Below, piece by piece: positions 49,738-60,438 of a stretch of DNA of 64,000 nucleotides. Every line of letters starts with the position of its first letter. Within the stretch, counting starts at the first letter, position 1. The stretch covers positions 441,031-505,030 of the forward strand of contig WIDE01000010.1 of assembly GCA_015039315.1 (NCBI GenBank), written 5' to 3'. Position numbers and translations under genes: made by a program. Source of the DNA: Clavulina sp. PMI_390. Taxonomy: Eukaryota; Basidiomycota; Agaricomycetes; Cantharellales; Hydnaceae. The notes beneath the pieces were generated by a model that was not told where the DNA came from, did no database searches, and saw only the letters and a list, made by a program, of their open reading frames with translations.

Positions 49738-51143
49738 TTATGACAAGTAGGGAGCAAGTTCAATGCCTTGACTGTTGATCTCATATTGGTACCGAATCTG
49801 TTGTATTATGAGCAGATGAGGAAGGTTGCAGATGGATTAGGGCTTACTTCGTCCAGATTTCCAGCAGCAATCAACCTGGCTTCTTCCCGGAGCGTCAGCG
49901 GATCCCTTCGATTGCTATCATTATTGTCTGCAAATGAAGTATTTTCATCGCTCATCTGATGCGAATTGGGCTGAAGTGGTGCGGGGAGAATAAGCTGTTT
50001 CAGCTTGCCTTGCCTACTATATAGGCACCTCTCCATCGAAGGAAGATCAATCCACCATAGAGCTTCACCGTTGATCTCCCAAATGACAAGCTCGAGAAGG
50101 TTCGGAAACGCTCGAACTTCATGAGATGGAACATTGGAGATGCAAAGAGAAGTGAAATCGTATCTGAGGTTCCCACCATCTGATGCTATCAGCAACCTCT
50201 CGACTGATCGTACTGTGGCCAAAGGCTGGCGAGAAAAAGCTGATGAACAGTATCATACGTAGGATCAGTGAAATTAACGCACCATCGTATCGATAAGAAG
50301 GTCGAGAATATCGTTGTCCGTTTCCACAAGCTCAAGAACCCGAAGTTGTGGCGCATGCAGCTGGGAGAAGAGTGTACCAGAGTGTAATTTGTCGTCGCCG
50401 CTGAATGCTTCTAAGCGCAGAGAGCGCAGCCACGACCAGCATGTCATAGAGCGTTCAAAGATCTGAAAGGGGCCAGGAATATGATCTCTCCTGCTGGTAA
50501 AGAGGGTGAGATGCATCGAGATGGCCTGGCAAGCAACCAGTTCAACGAGTGATTCTAAGTCATCAGGTAAATAGACTTGGAATCCCAAGGATTTGAGTGA
50601 TCCATGGGAGCCCTTCGCGCGAAGTGGCTGGAAAGGAACACTGAGGGTGTGTAAGAGAGGAAGAGCCGAAATATTGAGCGGCAGCGCGAACTCGTAAACG
50701 CTGTAAATAAGGAGCGTCTGAAGAGCAGGAAAGTGAGGGGATGCACTGAGGAATACAGTAAGCGGGTGACCCTCCTCCTCAGACTCAATTACTATGCATA
50801 GCGAGCGGATTCGCGATGCATGGGACGTGATTTTCTGCAGACTGCGTGCAAACGCGTCGCGTCCGTCTGAAGTGTCCTCCTCGGCCAATGAAATATCAAG
50901 CGGTAGATTCTTGGATCTGGAGACCCATTCTGCAACCACTGAGGCTGGCCAATCGACCCAGTCTGGACACACAAATAATTTGGGCATACCAAAGACCACC
51001 GAACGCCAAGAGCGAGACACATGTGATAGCATTGTGATTTGTTTCGCTTGATCCGAGGCTTCCACAGTATGACAAATGATAAGTTGGAGGAGTTCGACTG
51101 GAAAGCTTTTGAAGGGATCAAGGTGTGTCTCCGTCGACGCCAT
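49738..51143 (-). CDS. F-box-like protein, family member 3
   Basis: The start is ATG 51143 (MASTETHLDPFKSFPVELLQ). The F-box-like segment FPVELLQLIICHTVEAS is followed by MLSHVSRSWRSVVFGMPKLF and leucine-rich sequence (FPALQTLLIYSVYEF, LPLLHTLSVPFQPL, LRVLELVETDND). An intron near 50230-50283 precedes exon 2 (PLATVRSVERLLIA, WWIDLPSMERCL, IAAGNLDE). A final short exon IRYQYEINSQGIELAPYLS ends at 49738. All splice phases are open, so it looks functional. About 190 bp separates it from member 2. Confidence 0.85.
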
Positions 51144-51586
51144 GTTTGTTTGACTCGAAGATCTGAGCCAGAACAACATGCGTCAACCAAGCCACACTGT
51201 GGGCTGTCACAACATAGTAATTCGGTCCTACGCAGAACTAAATAGAACAGGACTTGAGGGAGGTAGTAACTGGAGCAAAAATGTAACATCTTTTCTAGAA
51301 CTTTCATGCTGCCAGCCTTAGTCGGGTTGTGAGCCATCCATGGCCAACGTTGCAAGCCGTGACAGGCCAATAGACTGGCTCGCTGGTTGGCTCAAGCAAA
51401 CCCTGTTGTGCTGTCTAATTTTTTAGGTGCTCTTCTCCCAATTTGTAAGCCCTAGGTAGCAGGTCAGATTGAGAAGGTTGGCACCGGACTACTAGAGAAT
51501 GACGAGGATGACAATACTACTAGTATCGTCATTAGTAATGACAGACGAACAGGGTCATGGGTACCTGGAGCAGAAAAGAGCCTCAC

Positions 51587-52995
51587 TCATGAAAAGTATG
51601 GAGCAAGCGCCATATTATGGTCGTCTATCTCGTAGTTGTACCGAATCTGTGATACGGTGATTAGTTAAGACCCAGCAACCATATAGCGGAGAACACACCT
51701 CGTCGAGATTTCCAGCATCGATTAAGCCGGTCTCCTCTCGCAAAGTCAGCGGGCCACTTTGATTGCGACCTTTGTGCTCCACACCCAATGTTTCTTCATC
51801 CCTAATCTTGCCTGATGTGGGGCGAAAGGTGCGGGGGAGAGTAAGGCGCTTTAGCGTATCTCGCTGGCTGGATAAACATTTTTCTATGGTTGAGAGACCA
51901 ATCCAGCGGAGGTCTTCAGGCCTAAGATCCCAAACGACAAGTTCAACCATATTTGGAAAGGCTCGAACTTGCCGAGATTGCTGATTGGAGATGGAAAGAG
52001 AGGCGAAATCGTCCTTGAGTTCAACTCTGACACCACTTATTAGCAGCGTCTCCACTGATTGAACGGTCACTACAGGCTAGCAAGGAGAGGCCAATAAGCA
52101 AGGTCCATATCTGTCATTAGTGAGACGACCTTACCAGTGTCACAATTAAGATATCTACGATATCATTGTCCATATCCACAAGCTCGAGGCGCCGAAGCTG
52201 CGGTGCGTGTAACTGAGAGAAGAGTGTACCAGAGTGGTCACTGTCACCACTGCTGAGCCCATCTAAGCGCAAGGAAGCGAGATACCTCCAACACCTCTTA
52301 GAATTTTCAAAAAATGGGAACGGATCGGGGAAAATTTGCGTCATGTTGGTGAAGATGGTAAGATGGAATGATATGGTTTGGCGCGCAACTAATTCAACGA
52401 GTGAAGCCAGATCGGTAGGTTCAAGAATTATGCATCCTATCACTTCGAGGACCCCGGAGGACCCTTTCGCGCGAAGTGGTTGAAGAAGAACATTGAGCGT
52501 CCGTAACAGAGGAAGAGTGCAAAGGTTGATGGGTAAGACAGAGTCGTTTTCGATCGATACAACGAGGGTTTGGAGGGTAGGGAAGCGCGGAGACGCTCGA
52601 AAGAATTCAATCAGTGGGTGGTCATCTCCACCACCCTCAGTTTCTATGTATAACGAGCGAAGTCGGGATGCAAAAGAACCGACTCTTTGCAGACCGCGCG
52701 AGAATACTTCACGATGATCCCGACCACTTGGCTCAACCAGGCGGATGTAAAGTGGAAGGCCCATTGTTCGAGAGACCCAATCCTCAATTACGGTATGGGA
52801 CTAATGGATCAAGTTGGGGGAGACGAATAACTTCGGCATTCCTAAAACCACTAGACGCCATGAGCGAGATAGATGTGAGAGGGTCGCGATCCTTTTGGTC
52901 TGATTTGGTGTCTCCACAATATGGTAGATGATCTTTTGGATGAGTTCCACCGGCAAGATTCTGATGATATCAAGCCCGGTCTCAATTGGGGCCAT
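51587..52995 (-). pseudogene. F-box-like protein, family member 4, with in-frame stop
   Basis: ATG 52995 (MAPIETGLDIIRILPVELIQ) opens a typical family N-terminus (LSHLSRSWRLVVLGMPKLF). The frame meets TAG at about 52801-52803, where relatives have Trp (NW followed by PDTVIEDW). The frame resumes immediately as SHTVIEDWVSR and is then open through the whole leucine-rich exon (FPTLQTLVVSIEND, LRRLELVDMDNDI). Exon 2 (VETLLISG, FPNMVELVVWDLRP, IDAGNLDE) and the last exon IRYNYEIDDHNMALAPYFS are also open, ending at 51587. No splice pair of usual intron size removes the stop in frame. Only one lesion is visible, so the inactivation looks recent; a polymorphism or read error is possible. An internal ATG at 52764 could still give an F-box-less protein. 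Confidence 0.75.
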
Positions 52996-54390
52996 GTCTG
53001 TGCTTGTTTGGGTCGGAGAATCGTCATTTCAAATTAGGATCAAGTCCCTGCCCAAGTTGAACTTCAAGTTGCCAGCATATTTTAGGCGTAGAACTTATAT
53101 GCTAAATTTTCGCAGGAAAAAGAGGGAAGCTAAATCTAGAAAGTCGTGGGATATAAATATGATGCACTCGGCCAACTGTTAGCGGAATCTATAAGAGAAG
53201 CTAGAGCCGAGTTAGCCCTCAGCGCTCGACATTAGAGAATCGAGAGCCAAGAAAAGTTCATCTAGAGCAAGATTTGCGAGTACAAGTGAAGAAGCGAGAA
53301 GGAAGAAAATCGACGTCGTGGGAAATCGAGGGAACAATCGTGATAGCAATAAACGATCGGAAACGAGGGCTGCGAAGATAACCTTCAAGAATGAAAATAC
53401 ATAGAATTGGAGAATATAGACCTGACGTCGAGGAGGCAACTCGAAAAACGAACATTCACTCCATCTGTCAAACATGAGCACATGCTACAGTGAAACACGA
53501 ACCCTCGGTGTCGCGCAGTCGTTATGTACAATTTAGATGACGTTTAGAGTGTCAGTTATGTACCTATAAGTGTAGTTGGCCCCATCTGAGGCTTGGCAAA
53601 CCAAACGTGGTAAACTGACCCTCGCTCTCACTCAACGTGAACAATAGAACGCTTGATTGGTAATATTCTAGACGCATCACCTCAAAACCTCAGGCTCAGA
53701 AGCGCTATGTGGCCGATATTGATGCATGGAGTAAATATTACCATTCGTTCTCATCTTGAAGAACCGTCCTCACTCGAACCGAAGCTAGGTGTGCTCAACT
53801 GGCAATCGCATCATGTCCTCTGATGGGGCACAGTTCCATGGCTCTTTTGTAGGTGCTTACACTCCTTCAAGAGACTTCGTTGAGATTCTTTCTGTCAAAG
53901 TTCGGTACTATTGAAGAATATGAAAGCAACCGAGCCGAAGGAATGAAGTTCCAGCATCTCCAGAGTATGGTGCGAGAGGAGTTGCTCACGATTCGCTGCG
54001 AACAAATCGTTCTATTCATCCAGCAGTGGATGGTTTCTTGACGCGCAAAGTAGGGGAGTGGCGGTATCAAGCCGATGTATGGAATGAAGCTGGTATGGAT
54101 AATTGGTCTTATCAGACGCTTAGGAATCTAAATTGCTGAAAAGCTACTCATTGTTTGTTAATGACGAAGCGATATCACAAAGTATCAGGAGTTTTGTCTC
54201 GAGGAATAGTATATCAATATCATCTTAGGTAATCGTATGATGCCTGTAGTCAAGAACTGTTTATTGAGGCCCAACGCGAACGGATAGAACGTGCTGAGTG
54301 GGTTCCTCAAACTTTGGCTTAGTCTGATTCCGGTTTCGCCGATCAACAAGATAATGTGCACACTGGAAGGCCCCAGAAGGAAGTCGTCGT
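52996..54390. other. Intergenic region between tandem copies
   Basis: No gene is supported. A purine-rich tract (about 53200-53400) makes long but compositionally biased frames on the minus strand. A plus-strand frame at 53853-54041 (ESNRAEGMKFQHLQSMV) has some coding look but no partners. From about 54040 the sequence belongs to the duplicated unit shared with 60.1 kb. Confidence 0.4.
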
Positions 54391-55860
54391 TCATGACAAG
54401 TAGGGAGCGAGCCCCATACCGTGGTCGTCCACCTCGTATTCGTACCGAATCTGTAGTACAGCGATCAGTTAAGAGGCGGTAGCGATACATCAGAGGCCCC
54501 ACCTCATTAAGATTTCCGGCAGCGATCAACTTGGCCTCATCTTGCAGCGTCAGCGGATCGTTCGACTTGGGAACCCTTTCCTCCACCCCCAAGATTTCTT
54601 CATCGCTCATCCTACGTGATTTGGGGCGAAGGGAAATGGGGAGGGTGAGACGTTTCAATGTATCTCGCCTGCTGGATAAACACTTCTCTATAGTTTGGAG
54701 ATCAATGAGGTCGAGGTTTTCAGGTTTAACGTCCCAAATAACAAGTTCTGCCATATTAGGAAAAGCTCGAGCTTTCTGAGTGTAGTGATTAAGTACAGAA
54801 AGAGAGGTAAAATCAACTCTGAGGTCCATTTCGCCAGGCTTTGTTATCAGCTTCTCCACTGATTGTGCAGTAATCAAAGGCTAGCAAGTATCCACCGATA
54901 AGCAAGATACTTGTAGGATTAATGTCTCCAGCTCACCAAACTATCGATTAGAATATCAAAATTTCCAGCGTCCATATCTATAACCTTGAGAACCCGAAGC
55001 TGGGGTGCATGTATTTGAGAGAAGAGTGTACCAGAATGCTTGTCGTCAGCGCCACAAAATCCCTTTAGACTCAGGGAAGTTAGCCACCTCCAACATATCC
55101 TGTAATTTTCAGATAACTGGAAGGGTTTGGGGAGATGGTGCATGATGTTGGTGAAGACAGTGAGATGGAATGGTGTGGTTTGACACGCCGCTAGCTCAAT
55201 GAGTGATGCTAGATCGGCAGGGTTGAATATTAAGCACCCTATTTCCTTGAGGATCCCGGAAGATCCCTCGGTGCGAATTGGTTGAAAAGGGACATTTATG
55301 GTGCGTAAGAGAGGCAGAGTGGAAAGTTTGAGGGGTAGGAGGTAGTCATTGTCGAGCGATATCACAAGGCTTTGGAGGACAGGAAAGCGCGGAGATTCCC
55401 CAAAAAATTTAATTAGTGGGTGGTCATCTTGATCGCCCTCAGTCTCTATGTATAATGAGCCAAGTCGTGATGCAAAAAGCATGACTCTTCGGAGACTGCG
55501 CCGAAGTATTTCATGATCATACCAGACACTTAATTCGATCAGACGAATCTCGAGTGAAAGGCCGCCAGATCGAGAAACCCAATCCTCAATTACTGTATCT
55601 GGCCAGTTGACCAGGTCAGGCGACACGAATAATTTGGCATGCCAAGGACTACCAAACGCCATGACCGAGAAAGATGTGAGAGGGTCGTGATCTTTTTGGC
55701 CTGATCCGGAGTCTCCACGGCATAATATATGACGTGTTGGATGAGCTCGACTGGCAGGCGTTTGATGGGATCGAGACCTGTCTCGAGCGAGGCCATGGTG
55801 ATGCTTGTTTGGATCGAAGGAAAGGTTCAATTCAAACTGGCATCAACTTCCCCCAACCAC
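54040..55860 (-). repeat. Segmental duplication unit A (matches 60090-61910)
   Basis: Besides the F-box-like gene, the 3' flank (about 54040-54390, including GTTTCGCC-ATCAACAAGATAAT) and about 60 bp of 5' flank are recognisable in the unit at 60.1-61.9 kb. The duplication is therefore of a genomic segment, not only of the gene. Confidence 0.7.
54391..55796 (-). pseudogene. F-box-like protein, family member 5, with 1-bp frameshift
   Basis: ATG 55796 (MASLETGLDPIKRLPVELIQ) starts a normal N-terminus through LSHLSRSWRLVVLGMP. The A4 run seen in member 7 (position about 61691) is then A3 here (about 55650), shifting the frame to a stop within about 15 codons. The correct phase resumes in the next frame (KLFVSPDLVNWPDTV) and stays open across the leucine-rich exon, exon 2 (VEKLITKPGEMDLRV, IAAGNLNE) and the final exon IRYEYEVDDHGMGLAPYLS, ending at 54391. 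It is the closest relative of member 7. A single homopolymer deletion could be a sequencing error, so the pseudogene call is provisional. Confidence 0.7.
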
Positions 55861-56949
55861 CACCAAATCGCAAGCATTGAATGTTGTGTCAAGCATAAAA
55901 CAACGTTATACACGATTCCGCGCTTGATGGGCCTGAACCGTGCCCGCATCTGACTATCTATCAGCGGCTTGCTCAATAATTCAGATCCCTCCTCATCATC
56001 CATCGTCTCTTCCTTCTTTCTCTCTCTGAGAGCGAGAATAGGGTAAGGGACACAACGCATCGCGCACCAGTCGGCACCGCGAATTTGCACTATCACAGTG
56101 CACACCAAACCCACTCCTGCCCTTCGCGGTGGCCGGCAGATGAACGCCCCACTCGTCCCTTCCCTTACACCGTCGCGTCTTTTCTCTTCTTCGCTAGTCC
56201 CGTAGACTCGCTGAGGCTGAGTGGGCGCCGTATATGCGACGTGTTCTTCAAGAGGCAACGTAGGCTCCAGCTTGCTTGCATCGACAATGATCAGGCGGAG
56301 AAACGTGAAGATGGTTGGTGGTGGAGAGTGCGGGTCACTGGGACATGAGAGGTGATAGACAGCACCCAGGCCCAATTATCGATGTTTCCGGCCTGCCCAG
56401 ATCTTCATCGCTGAACTAACATAGCGTACATGCGCGCCACGTCAGCTCTGACGTCCATCCTTGCCTACCCTCCTCACCTTCCTACATTCATACCGGATAG
56501 AGTGCAACACGATCGCTGGAGCTGCTGACCTGAATCCTGGCTCTTATCCCTTTCGCCCCGGCCCAGCGTTCTCAGCTCTCGGTCGGCCGCCCATCTGGCT
56601 GGTACTAGTCAAGCAATGACAGCAAAGCTGCCCGCGAAGCAAAGGAGAGTTGGACCTAGGAATATGGATGGATTACTGATCAAAGGGCTGAAGCCGAGTC
56701 GGAGGCAGAGAATGGGTGATAGCTCGGCTCGGTACGCCGCTATCCTCCTCCCGTCATCATCGCTATTGTACATGTCTCACACCACCCTGGCTGTCTTCGA
56801 GGCCATGAGTCATTCAAGAGCTCTCTAGTGATCGACGCTTGGTATTCACCAGTAACCGGTCGTGCTTGTGGGGGTATGACGTCTCCCATATCGAGAAGGC
56901 ACATTTTTGAAATTTGATTTCATGGCTGCACAATAAGAGAACCCTCAAA
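55797..56949. other. Intergenic region
   Basis: This is the 5' flank of member 5. A 182-codon minus-strand frame (55827-56375; includes LRLIIVDASKLEPTLPLEE) has some coding appearance, but no family or splice partner was found. Low-quality frames occur on the other strand. Confidence 0.35.
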
Positions 56950-57620
56950 CGACGCATTTGACTCAGCTTCTCCCTTGGTCAACTGTATGAAGAGGTTTAG
57001 CCTGCTCGGAGATGGTGTGGAGACGACTAGTCCGATCAATATCTGGATGCGGTTCTCATTCAACGTTAATGGACCGTCCAAATATCCAGCCCTCCATCTT
57101 GGCTCAGCTATTTCCTCATCAACATGGTGTCAGGCCACAGCCTTGTACCGCTCTTGAGGGCTCTCAAAATTCGGAGACAGCCTGCACAGCAGCCTTGGCT
57201 CTTGGCTCTTATCAGGGTCTTGCTATACAAAGGCGCCGTTCGCCACGTACAAACCAATCAGGGCAAGGGCATTGCTCGTGTTGCGAGCCGAACCAACACA
57301 TGGATAATACTAATGCTCATGGCCGAGATCATAATTGACGTGAATCTGGCGACTGCAGCGGTAACATGCCTTTACACGTTACGCTGGGTGGTTGTATCAT
57401 CAAGAGCATTGGAATCCTGCTGGATGCGGGTGCAGATCCCAACAAGAGTAACAACTAAGGGCATGGTCCTCTCGATGTTGTTGTAATTCAAATTAACAAT
57501 TATCCGGTTATCGAGCTCGGGATCGGGAAAAGGAGAGAACTGGAGGAACTCAAAGAGAAGCGCGCGCTGCTCGAAAGATACGGTGCTCAATTGCAATTCC
57601 AAGCACACGAAAAGACTTAG
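56950..57620 (+). pseudogene. Ankyrin-repeat protein relic
   Basis: A plus-strand reading around 57150-57620 shows ankyrin-type sequence: NTNAHGRDHN, then GNMPLHVTLGGCIIKSIG and ILLDAGADPNKSNN, then GHGPLDVVVIQINNYPVIE. It ends in a charged helix (KRRELEELKEKRALLERYG) before a natural-looking stop near 57620. In-frame stops interrupt it after RDHN (near 57337) and after NKSNN (near 57453), with no intron signals to remove them. This is a degenerate copy without a clear start. Boundaries are approximate. Confidence 0.6.
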
Positions 57621-58370
57621 CAGCTCATGTCCATTTCGTTTACCTTTGTATGCACATCCCACTTGCATTTACCGACGATATCAATCTATATCAAAACTCG
57701 TGGGCCAACTGGATACATTTATTGAAAAAAAGGCTCTGAGTTGTCGCGTACAAAAACAGGAACAGCGTCATTCGCAGCAGGGCATGGGAATGAGACGACC
57801 CAACGGGCTACGGAGAGAGAATAGAATAAAAAGGCAGATAGGTTCGGTACTGCATGTGCGGCTCTGTAAGCAGTCGTAGCAGGGAGGGAGTGAACAGAGA
57901 TGATGGTGAAACTAGTCATTCAATTCCACCATATCCAATGGCGGCTGAGTAGGAAGCCACTGAGGAATTCCATAGAGATTGAGTTGCAGGTCTTTACAGC
58001 CATAGGATGATAAAGACTAATTCGCTTCCAGCATCAAACTCATAGTTCAGAGAAGAGGATGAGAGCATGGTCTGTCAAAGGGGTTGGTGGCTTTGATCGC
58101 GCGGTGGCTAGGAGCAGCAGCGATGAAAAGAATCGGCTCTCTTCGTCGTTGACGAGGCCAAGGGTATCGTATCTCTGATTGTATGATGGAGCGGTGGGGA
58201 ACTGACCTGGCTCACTGTTCAACGCGTACAGGAGCCTTTGCGTTCTCATTTGGGTTTTATTTGAGCATTCTCATATAGACAGCTATAGACACAGGCACGC
58301 GCGCGCAGACGAAATCCCAGGTGGAATCATAGATGCTGGCAGCGCGCATGACGACTGAGGAAGCCGTCAT
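57621..58370. other. Intergenic region
   Basis: No gene is supported. It contains a short CACGCGCGCGCAG alternating purine/pyrimidine run near 58295 and the 3' flank of family member 6. Confidence 0.45.
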
Positions 58371-59779
58371 TCATGACAAGTAGGGAGCGAGCTCCACACC
58401 ATGGTCGTCTATCTCGTATTCGTATTGAATCTGTATTAACATGATCAGTTAAGCGGCGATACCGATACATCAGAGAACCCACCTCATCAAGATTTCCGGC
58501 AGCGATCAACTTGGCCTCCTCTTGTAATGTCAGCTCATCGCCTCGAGTGCGATCGTCGTCCCCCTCTTTGAGTGTTTCTCCATCATTCACCTGGTTTGAT
58601 TTGGGCCGAAAAGTACCAGGGAGAGTGAGGCGTTTTATCGTGGACCGTCTGCTGGACAAACACTCCTCCATAGAGGAAAACTGGGTCCACGCGAAGGGGT
58701 AACTTCCGGCGTCCCTGAAGACAAGCTCAAGCAGATTTGGGAAAGCTTGGGGTCTCTGCGATCGGGAATTTCGAAGGGTAAGATAAGCAAAGTTCCCTTC
58801 AAGGTACCTCCTATCAGACGTTATCACGAGCGTCTCCACGGATTGCATGGTAATTGAAGGCTAGCGAGGACCAGCGAGTAAGCAGTATGCAAGTTTATTA
58901 TTGGTATGCCAAGCTCACCAGCTTCTTGATTATGGTAGTCAGAATTTCAGTGTCTATATCTATAAGCTCGAGAAGCCGAAGCTTTGGTGCATGAAACTGG
59001 GAGAAGAATGTACGGGAATACGCGCGATCGTAACCACCAACAGTGTCCAAGCGCAGCGAGATGAGCCACTTCCAGCACGTTTTGGAGATTTCGGATGATG
59101 CAAAAGATTTTGGGATATGCTCCATTGCGTTGGTGAAGACAATGAGATGGAATGGCGTGTTTTGACAACTCGCCAGATCAACGAGCGAGGTTAAAGCAGT
59201 AGAGTTAGAAACACCACATCCTATTTCCTTGAGTATTCCCAATGATCCCTCTGCGCGGAAGGATTGGAATGGAATATTGATCGTGCGCAAGACAGGCATC
59301 TTGGAAAGGTTGAGGGGAAGGTCGATGCGTTGAGGGGTGGTTATATAGAGCGTTTGAAGAAGAGGGAAGTGAGGCGAAGCATCGAAAAAGGCAGTGAGTG
59401 GTTGCTCTTTTTCAAAGGAGGCAGTTTCTACGCGTAACGAGCGAAGCCGCGGTGCAAAGGACATGACTCTCTGCAGAATACGTGGGAATTCATCCGGCTC
59501 ATCCGCGTCGTCAGGTTCAATCAGATCAATATCGAGCGGCAGGCCTCTGGAGCGAGAGACCCAGTCCTTAATCACTGTATTCGGCCAAGCGACCAAGTCC
59601 GGGGACACGAATAACTTTGGCATCCAAAAGACGACCAAACGCCATGAGCGGGACACGTGGGAGAGCGTCGTTATCTGCTTAACTCTGGTCGGCCTCGCCA
59701 CAATATAGTAGACGACGCGTTGTACGAGCTCGACTGGCAAGCATTTGACGGGATCGAGACGCGTCTTGAGTGGGGGCAT
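58371..59779 (-). CDS. F-box-like protein, family member 6
   Basis: The start is ATG 59779 (MPPLKTRLDPVKCLPVELVQ). The F-box-like segment LPVELVQRVVYYIVARP is followed by LSHVSRSWRLVVFWMPKLF and leucine-rich sequence (FPLLQTLYITTPQ, MPVLRTINIPFQSF, LRLLELIDIDTE). The first intron (about 58863-58920) joins TTIIKKL to PSITMQSVETLVITS. Exon 2 carries FPNLLELVFRDAG and IAAGNLDE, and the last exon IQYEYEIDDHGVELAPYLS ends at 58371. It looks intact. A frame extending to 59920 exists upstream, but paralogues support the start given. Confidence 0.85.
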
Positions 59780-60438
59780 GTTGGTAAATGTTTGGATCGA
59801 GGAAAATCCTGCTTCCAAATTTGGATCGACCTCCCCAACCAGATCGTATGCACGACCTACCACGTTAGGTATGTAACTGACGTTGTAAGAAATTCGATTT
59901 TGAGAATTATTCTTTTGCATGTGATTGAAACCATGTGGCCGTCGATACCAGGAGTCTCTTGAACCGTGGACTCCATCAGCTGGCCGTCGTGTTTTGCTCT
60001 AATTCTCTGGATGTGGACGGGTATCTTCTATGAAGGGTCACGAATCCTGAGTATAGCATGGTATTGCTTGTAATATCTTGAGCTTTACAAAAGTGGTGGA
60101 GTGGCGGTATCGAGGTGTGGTGCAGGATGATCCTGAGAATGGCAAGGACAATTGATCTCGTCGTATGCTCAGTAATTTATGTGTTGAGAAGAGATTGATC
60201 GTTTGTTACTGACTATTCGGTATCACTATGTATTGGTGGTTCGTCTCGAGGAACAGTATTCCAAAATCCTTCCGAGTAATTGTGTGATAGGGGCAATCAG
60301 GAGCCGTCCATTGAGGTCTCAACACGAACGACTAGAGCGTGCTGAGTGGATTACTCAATTTTTGACATAATTTGATTTCAGTTTCGCCAATCAACAAGAT
60401 AATATGCACATTGGAGGGCTTCAGAAGGGGGCTGCCAT
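59780..60438. other. Intergenic region, part of the duplicated unit
   Basis: This is the 5' flank of member 6. From about 60090 it is the 3' flank of member 7, which matches 54040-54390. No separate gene was seen. Confidence 0.5.

Noticed and set aside
53200..53480. Long minus-strand frames rich in Leu, Phe and Ser
   Set aside because: They are produced by a purine-rich tract on the plus strand. They have no start context, conserved motif or partner exons.
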